NCBI GenBank assembly: GCA_944381935.1 | Contig: CALWMN010000001.1 | Coordinates: forward strand, 124,001 to 188,000 | Reading direction: 5' to 3' | DNA length: 64,000 nt | Origin: an uncultured Mediterraneibacter sp. | GTDB taxonomy: Bacteria; Bacillota; Clostridia; Lachnospirales; Lachnospiraceae | Shown here: positions 35,451 to 44,413 of the stretch, piece after piece | How positions within the stretch are numbered: position 1 is the first letter of the stretch | Layout: each line of letters opens with the position of its first letter | Made by a program: the position numbers and the translations under genes | Notes under the pieces: model-generated | Seen by the model: the letters and a program-made list of their open reading frames with translations, nothing else | The model's database searches: none | Told to the model about the DNA's origin: nothing

Positions 35451-37050
35451 TTTCTACATGCTCCGCTCTATATTTAGAAGGTGAAACCTTAAATTTTCTC
35501 TTAAACACATAGCTGAAATAATTCGGATCTGTATATCCCACCTTCTTCGCTATGATATAATTCTTTTCATTTGTCTCGATCAGAAGACGGGCAGCCTGTT
35601 CCATACGGTAATCTGTCAGATACCCGATAAAGGAGCTTCCCGTCTCCTTTTTGAAAATCGTGGAGAAATAGGAGTTCGACACGCCAAGGACATCACAGAT
35701 ATGATCCAGCGAGAGTTCCTCCTGCGCATAGTTGCTGCGCACATATTCCTTCGCTTTGAGTACAAAGGATCTGGTCGAACTGCTCCGCGCATTGATCAGC
35801 TCCTCCCTGAACGAAAGGCAGATATCCGCCAGCTTCTTTCGCAGCGACTCCGGCTCCTGGTCGAGCAGGCTGCTGTACAGGTCTCTCATATCGCCCGGAA
35901 ACTCCTCAATATCAATGTTATTATTTGTCGCAAATCTATACAGCGCACTGACAAGTTCCATAATGACAATATGGTGATACTGCAGTGATTTCTCCGGATG
36001 GGAGATATGCCTCAGGTATGTATCCACAGCATCCGTTATATCCTCCTGGGACCCCAGGCGGATCGACTTAAACAGCTTTGCCAGCTCTGCATCGTTCGAG
36101 GACTCGGACCTGCTCATCTCCCGGGGGGCGATTTCCTTAATATTGATCGCCCTTGCCGCGCCGTGAATCGCCCGGTAGGAAACCGCTTCCCTCGCACTGC
36201 TGTAGGAACAGGGCAGCTCCAGGATATCGCGGCAGACCTGTCCGACCCCCACTGTTACCACTGCCCCGATAATCCGCAGGACATACCGGCAGAAACGGTC
36301 ACACTCATCTGTCAGCTCCGAAACATCATTTTCATTTTTCAACTGTGCGATCAGAACGATGTTCCCAAGATACGTGAAACATTTCGCCTGCCATTTCTCC
36401 ACCAGCCTTTCTTCCGCCTGTTTTTGAACGGATGTTGCCAGAAGGATCGGATTCATATGTTCCGGTATCCTGCCGGAGGATGTGTGGATGACCAGACAGC
36501 AGTAAAAGGGCCCCGTAAACTTTACCTGATAATTCGACAGATATACCGGAAGCTCCTCCCTGTGTATCCTTCCCTCGATCAGTGTCGTGTAAAAATTCGC
36601 CTGCAGGAGCGGCAGTGATTCCAGATAATATTTCTGCAGGACCTCCGTATTCTGCTTCTCGCTTATCTCCTGGTCCAGCTTCCTCTTGAGCTTGGTAAAC
36701 ACATCCGACAATTCCAGGGAATTGACCGGCTTGAGAATATATTCCTCTACTTCCAGGTGAACCGCCTCTTTCGCATATTCAAATTCGTCAAATCCTGTAA
36801 AGAGAAGAATTTTGGTCGCCGGAAATTCTGTTTTAATGCGGCTTGACAGCTCCATGCCATCCATGTAAGGCATTTTGATATCTGTCATAACCACATCCGG
36901 CTGGAACTCCTCCACCATCTCTAATGCCTTTACTCCGTTGTTGGCATAGCCGATCACAGAAAATCCCAGTTCTTCCCAGTTGATCTTCTTCATGATAACC
37001 CGGATCACTTCTTCTTCGTCATCTACCAAAAGCACTGTATATAAGTCCAT
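35431..37050 (-). CDS. YesN-type response regulator with AraC DNA-binding domain
   Basis: 539 residues: a receiver (1-125) with VDDEEEV and phospho-acceptor D57 (VVMTDIKMPYMDG), a long central region and a C-terminal AraC helix-turn-helix pair (LSLDHICDVLGVSNSYFSTIFKKE, NYIIAKKVGYTDPNYFSYVFKRKF). It likely activates the adjacent mglBAC-like transporter operon, whose last gene ends about 120 bp upstream. Confidence 0.93.
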   Translation of the reverse strand: MDLYTVLLVDDEEEVIRVIMKKINWEELGFSVIGYANNGVKALEMVEEFQPDVVMTDIKMPYMDGMELSSRIKTEFPATKILLFTGFDEFEYAKEAVHLEVEEYILKPVNSLELSDVFTKLKRKLDQEISEKQNTEVLQKYYLESLPLLQANFYTTLIEGRIHREELPVYLSNYQVKFTGPFYCCLVIHTSSGRIPEHMNPILLATSVQKQAEERLVEKWQAKCFTYLGNIVLIAQLKNENDVSELTDECDRFCRYVLRIIGAVVTVGVGQVCRDILELPCSYSSAREAVSYRAIHGAARAINIKEIAPREMSRSESSNDAELAKLFKSIRLGSQEDITDAVDTYLRHISHPEKSLQYHHIVIMELVSALYRFATNNNIDIEEFPGDMRDLYSSLLDQEPESLRKKLADICLSFREELINARSSSTRSFVLKAKEYVRSNYAQEELSLDHICDVLGVSNSYFSTIFKKETGSSFIGYLTDYRMEQAARLLIETNEKNYIIAKKVGYTDPNYFSYVFKRKFKVSPSKYRAEHVESGKEIL

Positions 37051-37122
37051 ACTTTCTCCCCACTATACTGATTATCATACCAAAAGCGCCCGCGGCTGTA
37101 AATGCCGCATTTTTAACTACGG

Positions 37123-37150
37123 AAAGAGCCAGATGCACATCTGGCTCTTT
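37123..37150 (-). terminator. Hairpin after the transporter operon
   Basis: A perfect 13-bp inverted repeat (AAAGAGCCAGATG 37123-37135 and its complement 37138-37150) between the permease stop and the regulator start. The following T tract is short on the minus strand, so termination may be partial. Confidence 0.6.
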
Positions 37151-37167
37151 CTTCTGAAAAAACTCTT

Positions 37168-38829
37168 CTATTTCTTCTGAACGTATTTCAGACAGTCAAG
37201 TGTCACGGCTACGAGAATAATGATTCCCGAGAACACGAACTGAAGGTTGGTATCAATACCAAGAATCGTGAGGGAGTATGTAAGTGCTGTAAAGATAAAC
37301 ACACCAACTACGACTCCTGAAATCTTACCGATACCACCGGTAAACGATACACCGCCCACAACGCAGGCTGCAATCGCATCCATCTCCCAGCCCTGACCAT
37401 AAGCCGCGGAACCTGAACCGACCATTCTCAGGCACTCGAGCCATGAGCCGAATCCGTACAGGATACCTGCCAGAACAAAGGCCCCTACCGTCACTGCAAA
37501 CACTGAGATACCTGAAACCGACGCTGCTTCCGGGTTTCCGCCCACCGCGTACAGGTTTTTGCCGAATGTCGTTTTATTCCATATAAACCATACGATAGCA
37601 ATTGCTGCGATTGCCCAGAGGATGATCGTCGGGAAGCCGTTGATCTTCGGGATGATCATATTGGGGATCGTAGGTTCGATCGCGCCGAAGGATACACCCT
37701 TTGTCGCATATGTGACAAGCCCGAAGATGACCAGCATGTTCGCCATCGTTGAAATAAACGGGTGCATTTTAAATTTCGCAGTGAAAAATCCCGCGATTGT
37801 CGTAAAAAATGTACAGAAAAGCACACACATCACAAGCGCCAGGATTACTTTGGCCGCAGCCGGAACGCTGGTGAAATCAAAAATATGTCCGAAAACGCCG
37901 CCTGTATTGATTCCCTGATGCATAATGATCGTCGCAGTGGTCATACCCATACCTACCATACGGCCGATCGAAAGATCGGTTCCGGCAAGAAGGATCAGCG
38001 CGGCAACTCCAAGCGCCAGGAACATTCTAGGCGATGCCTGCTGGAGAATGTTCAGGACATTATTGTATGTAAGCAGCGGTGAACCCTTTATGATCGGTGT
38101 AATGATACACAGGACAATAAAGATCAGGACAATCGCAATATACAGTCCATTCCGCAAGAGGAAATCTCTGCGGTTAAATGTGTATTTGTAGTTCTCCCAC
38201 TTCTGCGCCCTTGTCTCCATAAAAGTGAATTTCGACATGCGCAGAAGGTCAATCAGATGGTATTTCCAGGTGTAAGCCGCATGCTTTCTGTCTTTTATCT
38301 GCTGAAGGTCCTTCTGGAGTTCCATCTTTGCGTCAAACAGCCTGTTCCTGTAAACATACTTCTCATCCTTCACTTCCTGATGGTCAGAAAGCTTCGACAT
38401 ATTCTGCTGATGCTCTTTGTCCAGTTCCTGTACTTTTCTCTGATACTTTTCTTTTGCAGCAGCCTTTTCCTGCGCACAGCTTTCCACGACAGGCTGATAA
38501 TATTCTTTATCAAAATGTGCTTTCAGGTAATTCTCCGCATCAGATATCAGTTTTGATATCTCTCCTTTGTTCTTTGCCTCAACAGCTTTTGCTTTTTCCA
38601 ATTCACCGCGCAGAGCTGCAATCCTGTTATCTTTCTCCCCCTTTGTAAGGGTACGGTCTCTCTTTGTATCATCCATCATACCCTGAAGGGCAACGATCTT
38701 GTCCGTGCCGTCTGCCCTCAGGCTGTCAATTTTATCCTGTATCCCGCCGACATAATCGTCGATCGGCTTACGGAGCTGCATTTCCTGTTCAGCTGTAAGG
38801 ATCTTACTGTTTCCATTCGCCATATCCAT
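37168..38829 (-). CDS. mglC: MglC-like sugar ABC permease with long N-terminal coiled coil
   Basis: 553 residues. The C-terminal 330 or so residues are a typical galactose/ribose permease (BPD_transp_2) with about 8-10 membrane helices (ALGVAALILLAGTDLSIGR, GMGMTTATIIMH, AVGGNPEAASVSGI). Residues 1-215 are an unusual hydrophilic, Lys/Glu/Gln-rich predicted coiled coil (IAALRGELEKAKAVEAKNKGE, KYQRKVQELDKEHQQNMSKL) that ordinary MglC proteins (about 330 residues) lack. The extension should be cytoplasmic. The gene follows mglA by 12 bases. Confidence 0.88.
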   Translation of the reverse strand: MDMANGNSKILTAEQEMQLRKPIDDYVGGIQDKIDSLRADGTDKIVALQGMMDDTKRDRTLTKGEKDNRIAALRGELEKAKAVEAKNKGEISKLISDAENYLKAHFDKEYYQPVVESCAQEKAAAKEKYQRKVQELDKEHQQNMSKLSDHQEVKDEKYVYRNRLFDAKMELQKDLQQIKDRKHAAYTWKYHLIDLLRMSKFTFMETRAQKWENYKYTFNRRDFLLRNGLYIAIVLIFIVLCIITPIIKGSPLLTYNNVLNILQQASPRMFLALGVAALILLAGTDLSIGRMVGMGMTTATIIMHQGINTGGVFGHIFDFTSVPAAAKVILALVMCVLFCTFFTTIAGFFTAKFKMHPFISTMANMLVIFGLVTYATKGVSFGAIEPTIPNMIIPKINGFPTIILWAIAAIAIVWFIWNKTTFGKNLYAVGGNPEAASVSGISVFAVTVGAFVLAGILYGFGSWLECLRMVGSGSAAYGQGWEMDAIAACVVGGVSFTGGIGKISGVVVGVFIFTALTYSLTILGIDTNLQFVFSGIIILVAVTLDCLKYVQKK

Positions 38830-38841
38830 CCATCTCCCTCA

Positions 38842-40350
38842 TTATAGGTATTTCGCACTGAGCCTCAAGAGCTCTTCCTGGTTTGTTTCTTTCGTATTCA
38901 CAATTCCAGAAAGGTGTCCGTTTGACATGACACCGATGCGGTTTGTAATTCCCAGAATCTCCGGCATCTCAGAAGAAACCACGATAATCGTCTTTCCCTC
39001 TTTTGCCATTTTGATAATCAACTCATATATCTCATATTTAGCGCCGACGTCTATCCCCCTTGTAGGCTCATCCATCATAAACACCTGGGGATCACGTTCC
39101 AGCCATTTTCCGAAGATAACTTTCTGCTGATTTCCTCCTGAAAGGCTTGAGATCATATCATCCGGCCCCATACATTTGGTGTGCATGGTCTTGATCTCGT
39201 TTGCGGTCGCCTTCACCATTTTAGAATCGGAGAGGGCAATTCCCGACTTGTACTGTTCCAGGTTTGCAATCGTTGTGTTGAACGTCAGATCCGCCTTCAG
39301 GAAAAGACCGTTTGCCTTTCGTTCCTCGGTAATCATGGCGAAGCCATGCTCCATTGCCTCTTTTGCGCTGTTGAAATTCATGAGCTTTCCGTTAAAATAC
39401 ACACGGCCTGCCGCCCTGGTGCGCACTCCAAAAATCGTCTCGAGAAGTTCCGTACGCCCTGCGCCCACCAGCCCGTACAGACCGAAGATCTCTCCTTCCC
39501 TGACATCGAATGTAATATCCTGCAAATGAGGCTCAAATTTTGTGGACAGGTGCTGGATGGATAAAATCACATCCTTCGGTGTATTGTCTACCGGCGGGAA
39601 CCTGTTCTCAAGCGAGCGGCCTACCATCGCTGCAATCAATTCATTCATATTCGTATCTGACGTCTGCTTTGTCATGACAAGATTTCCGTCACGGAGGACG
39701 GATACTTCATCGCAGATCGTAAAAATCTCATCCATTTTATGCGAGATGTAGATAAGGGCGATTCCCTGTTCTTTGAGCATCCTCATCATTTCAAAAAGTT
39801 TTTCAACCTCTTGTACAGTCAGAGAGGAGGTAGGCTCGTCAAGAACGATCACCTTTGAGTTGTAGGAGATCGCTTTGGCGATCTCACACATCTGCCTTTG
39901 TGAGACAGACATATTCCTCATAGGCTGGGTCAGATTGACCGTCATGCCCAGTTTTCTGAAAAGCTCTGCAGCTTCCTTTTTCATTCTTCCTTCATCAACC
40001 ACGCCCACGGAATTGACCGGATAGCGTCCAAGGAACAGATTATCCATCACATTCCGTTCCAGGCACTGGTTCAGTTCCTGGTGAACCATCGCGATTCCGT
40101 TCTCAAGAGCATCTTTTGGCCCGGAGAAGCTTACTTCCTTTCCGTCGAGGAAGATATTGCCTTCATCCTTTTGATAAGTGCCGAACAGACACTTCATCAT
40201 CGTTGATTTCCCGGCGCCGTTTTCCCCCATCAGTCCCATGACAGTCCCGCGCTTCACATCCATGTTGATATGATCCAGAACCCTGTTTCTGCCAAAGGAT
40301 TTGCTCATACCGCGTATTGACAGGACGATATCATCTTTTTTATCTGTCAT
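38842..40350 (-). CDS. mglA: MglA-like sugar ABC transporter ATPase (two ABC domains)
   Basis: 502 residues with two tandem ABC domains. Domain 1 has Walker A MGENGAGKST, signature VSQRQMCEIAKA-like and Walker B VIVLDEPTSSLT. Domain 2 has a degenerate P-loop GLVGAGRTE, signature LSGGNQQKV and Walker B VFMMDEPTRGID. This is the usual MglA/RbsA pattern. The start at 40350 follows GGAG by eight bases. It energises the MglC-like permease and is supplied by the MglB-like lipoprotein upstream. Confidence 0.94.
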   Translation of the reverse strand: MTDKKDDIVLSIRGMSKSFGRNRVLDHINMDVKRGTVMGLMGENGAGKSTMMKCLFGTYQKDEGNIFLDGKEVSFSGPKDALENGIAMVHQELNQCLERNVMDNLFLGRYPVNSVGVVDEGRMKKEAAELFRKLGMTVNLTQPMRNMSVSQRQMCEIAKAISYNSKVIVLDEPTSSLTVQEVEKLFEMMRMLKEQGIALIYISHKMDEIFTICDEVSVLRDGNLVMTKQTSDTNMNELIAAMVGRSLENRFPPVDNTPKDVILSIQHLSTKFEPHLQDITFDVREGEIFGLYGLVGAGRTELLETIFGVRTRAAGRVYFNGKLMNFNSAKEAMEHGFAMITEERKANGLFLKADLTFNTTIANLEQYKSGIALSDSKMVKATANEIKTMHTKCMGPDDMISSLSGGNQQKVIFGKWLERDPQVFMMDEPTRGIDVGAKYEIYELIIKMAKEGKTIIVVSSEMPEILGITNRIGVMSNGHLSGIVNTKETNQEELLRLSAKYL

Positions 40351-40428
40351 TCTCTTTACTCCTGTATACGTATATTGATATTTCCATATTTCATTTCCGG
40401 CTTCCAGCAATACATTTCGCCTTTAAAT

Positions 40429-40460
40429 ATTATCAGGGAGAATTTCTTCTCCCTGATAAT
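40429..40460 (-). terminator. Intercistronic hairpin between mglB and mglA
   Basis: A perfect 14-bp stem (ATTATCAGGGAGAA, 40429-40442, with its complement at 40447-40460) and a 4-base loop. It is 26 bases after the mglB stop. Such hairpins usually stabilise the abundant binding-protein mRNA and lower expression of the downstream ATPase gene. Confidence 0.65.
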
Positions 40461-40485
40461 CCACCAATCCTTATTTCATCGGATA

Positions 40486-41772
40486 TTACTGGCTAAGTAT
40501 AGATGTGTAGGAAGCCGCATTATCTGTCTTAACCATATTGATGGCAAACGCATCGTACTGGCTCGGGTTTCCAAGACGGTTCGTGATATTGGACTCTGTC
40601 TGTCCGTCACCACCGATGTATTCTACATTCAGGTTAAGAAGATCATCATAGTTCTGAAGCAGCGGCTGATAGGTCGAGCTCAGGAAATTGTCAGATGCAT
40701 TGTAAATATCCAGCCATACTGATTTTGTCGGATGCTCGCTCTCATCAAGCTGAGCTGATACAGGCTCATAAACCTTTGTGGAATCTGTAAAGTCTGTATA
40801 GTTCTCAGCAGTAACCGCAACGTTTAATGCATAGTAGGAACGCTCTTCTTCATTGTATACATACACATCATCGCTCAGGACATTTCCTACTTCGTCTGCT
40901 GTTCCAATACCAGTGTCAATGTCAACGCCATCAAGGGCATTGCGGATCACGCGGAGTGTCAGGTACGCCTGTACGTCAGCATGCTGGCTGATCGTTCCGC
41001 CGTATCCCTCTGCAATAGCTGCAACTGCGTCGTTATTTGCGTCATATCCGAAAGTTGGAACTTCATTGTCTTTTGACCATGCATTGAACATTGACATTCC
41101 CATACCATCGTTATTGGAAACAACAACATCAATCTGATCGCCAAAGGAAGATGACCATGTTCCAATCGCATTTCCTGCCGTAGCCGCATCCCATGTAGCT
41201 CCTGCAGAGTTCTTCATCTCCTGGGAAGCAAGCTCGCGTACTACATAAGTTTTGCCGCCCACCTCTATGGAGCCGTCCTGTACAGCCGTTGCCGATCCAT
41301 CTGTATTCGTTCCGATCGGGTCACTGTTGATGTCGCCGTCTTTATCCACACCTGTGCCAAGCGCCTTGCGGACACCTCTTGTACGCGCGATGGAATCGTT
41401 ATGTCCGATATCGCCAATCGCCAGGACATAGCCGATCACGCCGTCGCCGTTGCGGTCAATAGAATCGATGTTTGCTTCAATGTAATCTTTTACCATCGTC
41501 CCCTGAAGTTCTGCACCCTGATTCGCATCAAATCCTACATAATATGTATTCTCGTTGAAATTCAGGGCTGTCATGTCGAGCTCTCCTGTAGAACTGTTGG
41601 ATGGCTGACGGTTAAACCACACCAGCGGCTTGTCCTTGTTTGCCACGTCTCCTGAACTGGAGCTTCCTGATGACGAGGATCCGCTTCCGCCCGAGTCGCC
41701 GCCTGAGCTGCAGGCAACTGTCGAAAGAGCGAGCACCGCTGCCATAGCTACTAACGCAAATTTTTTCTTCAT
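40486..41772 (-). CDS. mglB: MglB-like galactose/glucose-binding lipoprotein
   Basis: 428 residues: signal peptide with lipobox Cys (ALSTVACSSG), a Ser/Gly-rich spacer and a Peripla_BP_4 fold with a calcium-loop-like DRNGDGVIGYVLAIGD, VVSNNDGMGMSMFNAW and VPTFGYDANNDAV. It is longer than E. coli MglB (about 330) because of extra loops, including a stretch near 330-370. AAGGAGGA precedes the start. It is first in the operon with mglA and mglC. The substrate is probably galactose or a related sugar; motif-level evidence cannot separate these. Confidence 0.88.
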   Translation of the reverse strand: MKKKFALVAMAAVLALSTVACSSGGDSGGSGSSSSGSSSSGDVANKDKPLVWFNRQPSNSSTGELDMTALNFNENTYYVGFDANQGAELQGTMVKDYIEANIDSIDRNGDGVIGYVLAIGDIGHNDSIARTRGVRKALGTGVDKDGDINSDPIGTNTDGSATAVQDGSIEVGGKTYVVRELASQEMKNSAGATWDAATAGNAIGTWSSSFGDQIDVVVSNNDGMGMSMFNAWSKDNEVPTFGYDANNDAVAAIAEGYGGTISQHADVQAYLTLRVIRNALDGVDIDTGIGTADEVGNVLSDDVYVYNEEERSYYALNVAVTAENYTDFTDSTKVYEPVSAQLDESEHPTKSVWLDIYNASDNFLSSTYQPLLQNYDDLLNLNVEYIGGDGQTESNITNRLGNPSQYDAFAINMVKTDNAASYTSILSQ

Positions 41773-41910
41773 AATCTTTCATCCTCCTTTTTACACATTA
41801 TGGTGTTTTTGTTCATGATGACAGTATAAAAGAATACTCTCCTTAAAAACATAGAATATTTTTCCATCTTCATTGAAAATTTTAAGGTTGATATTGTATA
41901 TATTACACAA

Positions 41911-41945
41911 AAAGGGATCGGCATTTTCATGCCGATCCCTTTTCT
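41911..41945 (-). terminator. Terminator of hsp20 copy 1
   Basis: A perfect 13-bp stem, AAAGGGATCGGCA (41911-41923) and TGCCGATCCCTTT (41930-41942). Its arms end in A-runs and T-runs, so it can serve both strands. It lies 23 bases after the hsp20 stop. Confidence 0.8.
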
Positions 41946-41967
41946 CTGCGCTTACCGTCCGGGTGTC

Positions 41968-42429
41968 TTATCCTTCTATTGCAATATGTTTCTTTGTATC
42001 AACTGCCTGTTTATCCTTCTTTGGAATACTCAGCCTCAGGATACCATCCTCAAATTTTGCTTTAATGTCTTCATGTGTAATATCATCACCTACATAGAAG
42101 CTTCTCTGCATCGCCCCTGCATAACGTTCTCTGCGGATATACTTGCCTTCCTTATCTTTCTTGTCTTTGTCAAGTCCCTTTGCAGCGGAAATCGTCAGAT
42201 AACCGTTCTCAAGTTCAACATTTATCTCATCTTTCTTAAATCCCGGAAGGTCGATATCAAGCTCATATCCCGCATCGTGCTCACGAATATCTGTCTTCAT
42301 CATGTTTTTTGCATTTTTTCCATACAACGGATTCTTCTTGCCCCAAAAATCACGGTCAAATCTGTCAAACGGGAAATCCATCCAGTCATCATCAAATAAA
42401 TTTTCTCCAAAAATACTAGGCATTAACAT
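41968..42429 (-). CDS. hsp20: Small heat-shock protein Hsp20 (alpha-crystallin), copy 1
   Basis: 153 residues with an alpha-crystallin domain (about 45-140): KTDIREHDAGYELDIDLPGF, VELENGYLTISAAK, FYVGDDITHEDIKAKF and the C-terminal GILRLSIPKK. It is an ATP-independent holdase chaperone. It is about 88% identical by eye to copy 2 at 60.5-61.0 kb. AAGGAG precedes the start. Its promoter at 42626-42655 overlaps a CIRCE element, so HrcA should repress it. The integrative element begins inside that operator. Confidence 0.95.
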   Translation of the reverse strand: MLMPSIFGENLFDDDWMDFPFDRFDRDFWGKKNPLYGKNAKNMMKTDIREHDAGYELDIDLPGFKKDEINVELENGYLTISAAKGLDKDKKDKEGKYIRRERYAGAMQRSFYVGDDITHEDIKAKFEDGILRLSIPKKDKQAVDTKKHIAIEG

Positions 42430-42625
42430 AAGTCATTTCTCCTTCCATAAACGATATTCTCTGAATTGATCTATAGGTTGCTCGCACAGCCTTATCAGCA
42501 TCCTCGACTCTGTCTTGAATGTTGGTTTCAGGGAACCCCGGAATCCGGGAATTTCATCCGAACATCTCTGACATTATCATCTGTCAGCTCTGCTCTTTTT
42601 ATCCCTCTTCCTTTGTTCTAATTGT

Positions 42626-42669
42626 ACTATAGCACCCGATTATTAGCACTGTCAAGAGGTGAGTGCTAA
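42626..42669 (-). promoter_or_regulatory. CIRCE operator and sigma-A promoter of hsp20 copy 1
   Basis: TTAGCACTG (42643-42651), nine bases, then GAGTGCTAA (42661-42669): the CIRCE inverted repeat with one mismatch to TTAGCACTC-N9-GAGTGCTAA. On the minus strand TTGACA (42650-42655) and TATAGT (42626-42631) are 18 bases apart, so the HrcA site covers the -35 box. The right half of CIRCE belongs to the integration core repeat. Confidence 0.9.
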
Positions 42670-42676
42670 TTTTTTT
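42653..42676. repeat. Attachment-site core, left (attL)
   Basis: A 24-bp sequence (CAAGAGGTGAGTGCTAA followed by seven T) repeated exactly and in the same orientation at 53120-53143. Together the copies bracket the integrase element. The core contains the right arm of the hsp20 CIRCE operator. Confidence 0.8.
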
Positions 42677-42764
42677 AAGATTTTTTAGAAAGCCTGAAAA
42701 AAGCTTGATTTTACGGGCTTTCTGAGCATTTACAACTTTTTAATTTGCTTCAAAAATGACTTAC

Positions 42765-42785
42765 TACACCATTTTTACACCATTT
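42765..42785 (+). repeat. Arm-type repeats near attL
   Basis: TACACCATTT occurs twice in tandem (42765-42774 and 42776-42785), about 90-110 bp inside attL. The same pair occurs near attR in the same orientation. They are likely integrase arm-binding sites. Confidence 0.5.
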
Positions 42786-42814
42786 CCGCGAAAACTACGA
42801 GCCATGCAGGGACG

Positions 42815-42864
42815 AAATTGAGTTGATTTTCGGGAGCTTGCTCACGGAAAATCATGCTCAATTT
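42815..42864. other. Long hairpin downstream of the integrase gene
   Basis: AAATTGAGTTGATTTTC (42815-42831) pairs with GAAAATCATGCTCAATTT (42847-42864) apart from a small bulge. More inverted segments (GGACCT/AGGTCC, GCGAGC/GCTCGC) lie at 42866-42930. It may end integrase transcription or be part of attP architecture. Confidence 0.45.
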
Positions 42865-42925
42865 TGGACCTATACGGCGACAGCCATACTAAGCGAGCCT
42901 GCTCGCGAGGTCCATGGCGGGCTCT

Positions 42926-44137
42926 TTACATAACCTGAACCTCATCCAGTTTGGCAATCTCCTGGACTATCCTTTCCTGATCCGTAACATGATTGTAAAC
43001 ATCCATAGTCACACTGATATTGGCATGTCCCATCACATACTGGACCACCTTGATATCCAGATCTGTCTCTGCCATACGGGTACATGCGGTATGCCTCAAG
43101 ATGTGAGCAGAAATATGAGGCATCTCCTCCGGCTCCCGTCTTTCCCGCATCGCCCGCTCCCTTTCTTCCTCATTATAGGTCTTTACAATATCCCGCAGGA
43201 TAAAATTGACAGAGCTTGGCATCATGGGGCGTCCGCTTCTGCTCATAAAGATGAAATCCGAAAGGCCGTCAATCTCAACATCCCGGGGAATCCCAAGCTG
43301 GAAATTCAGCCGCCGCTGGGTCTCAAAGGCTTTCCCCACCATCTTGCTCATGGGGATTACCCGAACACCTGCTTGGGTCTTCGGCAAAGTCTTATGGAAA
43401 TTACAACCATCCCCGTAGTTTTTATAGGTCAGCTGGTGATCCACGGAAACGGTTCGTTTTTTCATGTCCACATCTTTCCATGTCAATCCGATCAGTCCCC
43501 TACATCGGAGCCCGGTGCCGATCATAATCTGCAGCATAGGCAGATAAACCGCAAAGTTCTCATGATCTCTGACAAAGGCAAGAAGCTTTCTCTGCTGATC
43601 CAGTGTCAGCGCCGTCCGTTTCTTCTTCGGTTCCCCATAATCTCCCAATGCCTTTTTCGCCGGATTCTTGCGGATAATGTCATCCTCCACGGCAATCTCA
43701 AAGCTGGGATGAATCATGTTGTGAATGTATTTGATTGTATTATGAGCATACTTCTGTTTACTCAGCTTGGAATAAAACAGGCGGACGTGGGATGGTCTCA
43801 TCTGAACCACTTTCATCTGTCCCAAATCGTTTTTCACCAGACTGTCCCACATCCGGCAGTAATTCTTCTTTGTACTCTCCGCCAGCTTAGTGGTATCCAG
43901 ATGGATCTGAAACAGATCATTGAGGGTCATACTCCTGAACTCAGTATCTGTCAGGAGCCCCTCGTCCATATCTTTGTTGATCTCCTTTTCCTTTCTCCGA
44001 AGCTCCGCCAGATCCGGGGAATAGACAGCCAGACGCCTTCCGGTCCGTTCATCCTTGTACCGGTACATATAGAGTCCGTCTTTCCGCTGGGACTCGCCGG
44101 TCCTCAGATTCCTTCCTCTATTATCTTTTCTAACCAC
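42926..44137 (-). CDS. Tyrosine integrase of the hsp20-targeting element
   Basis: 403 residues: an N-terminal AP2-like/arm-binding part (about 1-65), a SAM-like core-binding domain (about 70-165) and a catalytic domain. Catalytic residues visible are R211 (TGLRCRGL), H345 and R348 (HILRHT), H371 (GHANI) and the nucleophile Y381 (DVYNHV). All are present, so it should be active. It lies about 250 bp from attL and reads toward it, normal for a Tn916/lambda-type module. The excisionase gene is upstream on the same strand. Two dead relatives lie at 53.2 and 61.3 kb. Confidence 0.93.
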   Translation of the reverse strand: MVRKDNRGRNLRTGESQRKDGLYMYRYKDERTGRRLAVYSPDLAELRRKEKEINKDMDEGLLTDTEFRSMTLNDLFQIHLDTTKLAESTKKNYCRMWDSLVKNDLGQMKVVQMRPSHVRLFYSKLSKQKYAHNTIKYIHNMIHPSFEIAVEDDIIRKNPAKKALGDYGEPKKKRTALTLDQQRKLLAFVRDHENFAVYLPMLQIMIGTGLRCRGLIGLTWKDVDMKKRTVSVDHQLTYKNYGDGCNFHKTLPKTQAGVRVIPMSKMVGKAFETQRRLNFQLGIPRDVEIDGLSDFIFMSRSGRPMMPSSVNFILRDIVKTYNEEERERAMRERREPEEMPHISAHILRHTACTRMAETDLDIKVVQYVMGHANISVTMDVYNHVTDQERIVQEIAKLDEVQVM

Positions 44138-44274
44138 AAAACCATTCCTTTCCGGTAACAGTTCAGCGATCTGGTTTCAGGAGACGGATTTATGCCTGCT
44201 TAAAAATCCGGCGACCGATATCCAGATCTGCGGAGCGCCCGTAAATGAGCAAAACAATGGCGAAAGCCATAATT

Positions 44275-44308
44275 AGCACGCGGTGCGGTTTTGCGAATGG
44301 CGCGTGCT
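44275..44308. other. Inverted repeat between excisionase and integrase genes
   Basis: AGCACGCG (44275-44282) and CGCGTGCT (44301-44308) form a perfect 8-bp stem with an 18-base loop. It sits in the roughly 275-bp gap before the integrase. It could be a partial terminator or a protein site; there is no T tract. I see no gene in this gap. Confidence 0.35.
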
Positions 44309-44413
44309 GAACTGTTCCTTCTGTAATATTTCCACCTCCGTCTGTTCTGAGAATGGTCTTGTCCTGTCTACTCAAAGTATATCACAAAACCACTCTCACG
44401 CACACATTCCCGC

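Noticed and set aside
42653-42676. Whether the 24-bp repeat is just two independent CIRCE sites
   Set aside because: CIRCE conservation covers only the nine-base arms. The spacer (AAGAGGT) and the T-run also match exactly, and the copy at 53120 lacks the left arm, so a recombination core explains it better.
44190-44375. Small minus-strand frame between integrase and excisionase
   Set aside because: Covers an inverted repeat and has no start signal; more likely a regulatory gap.
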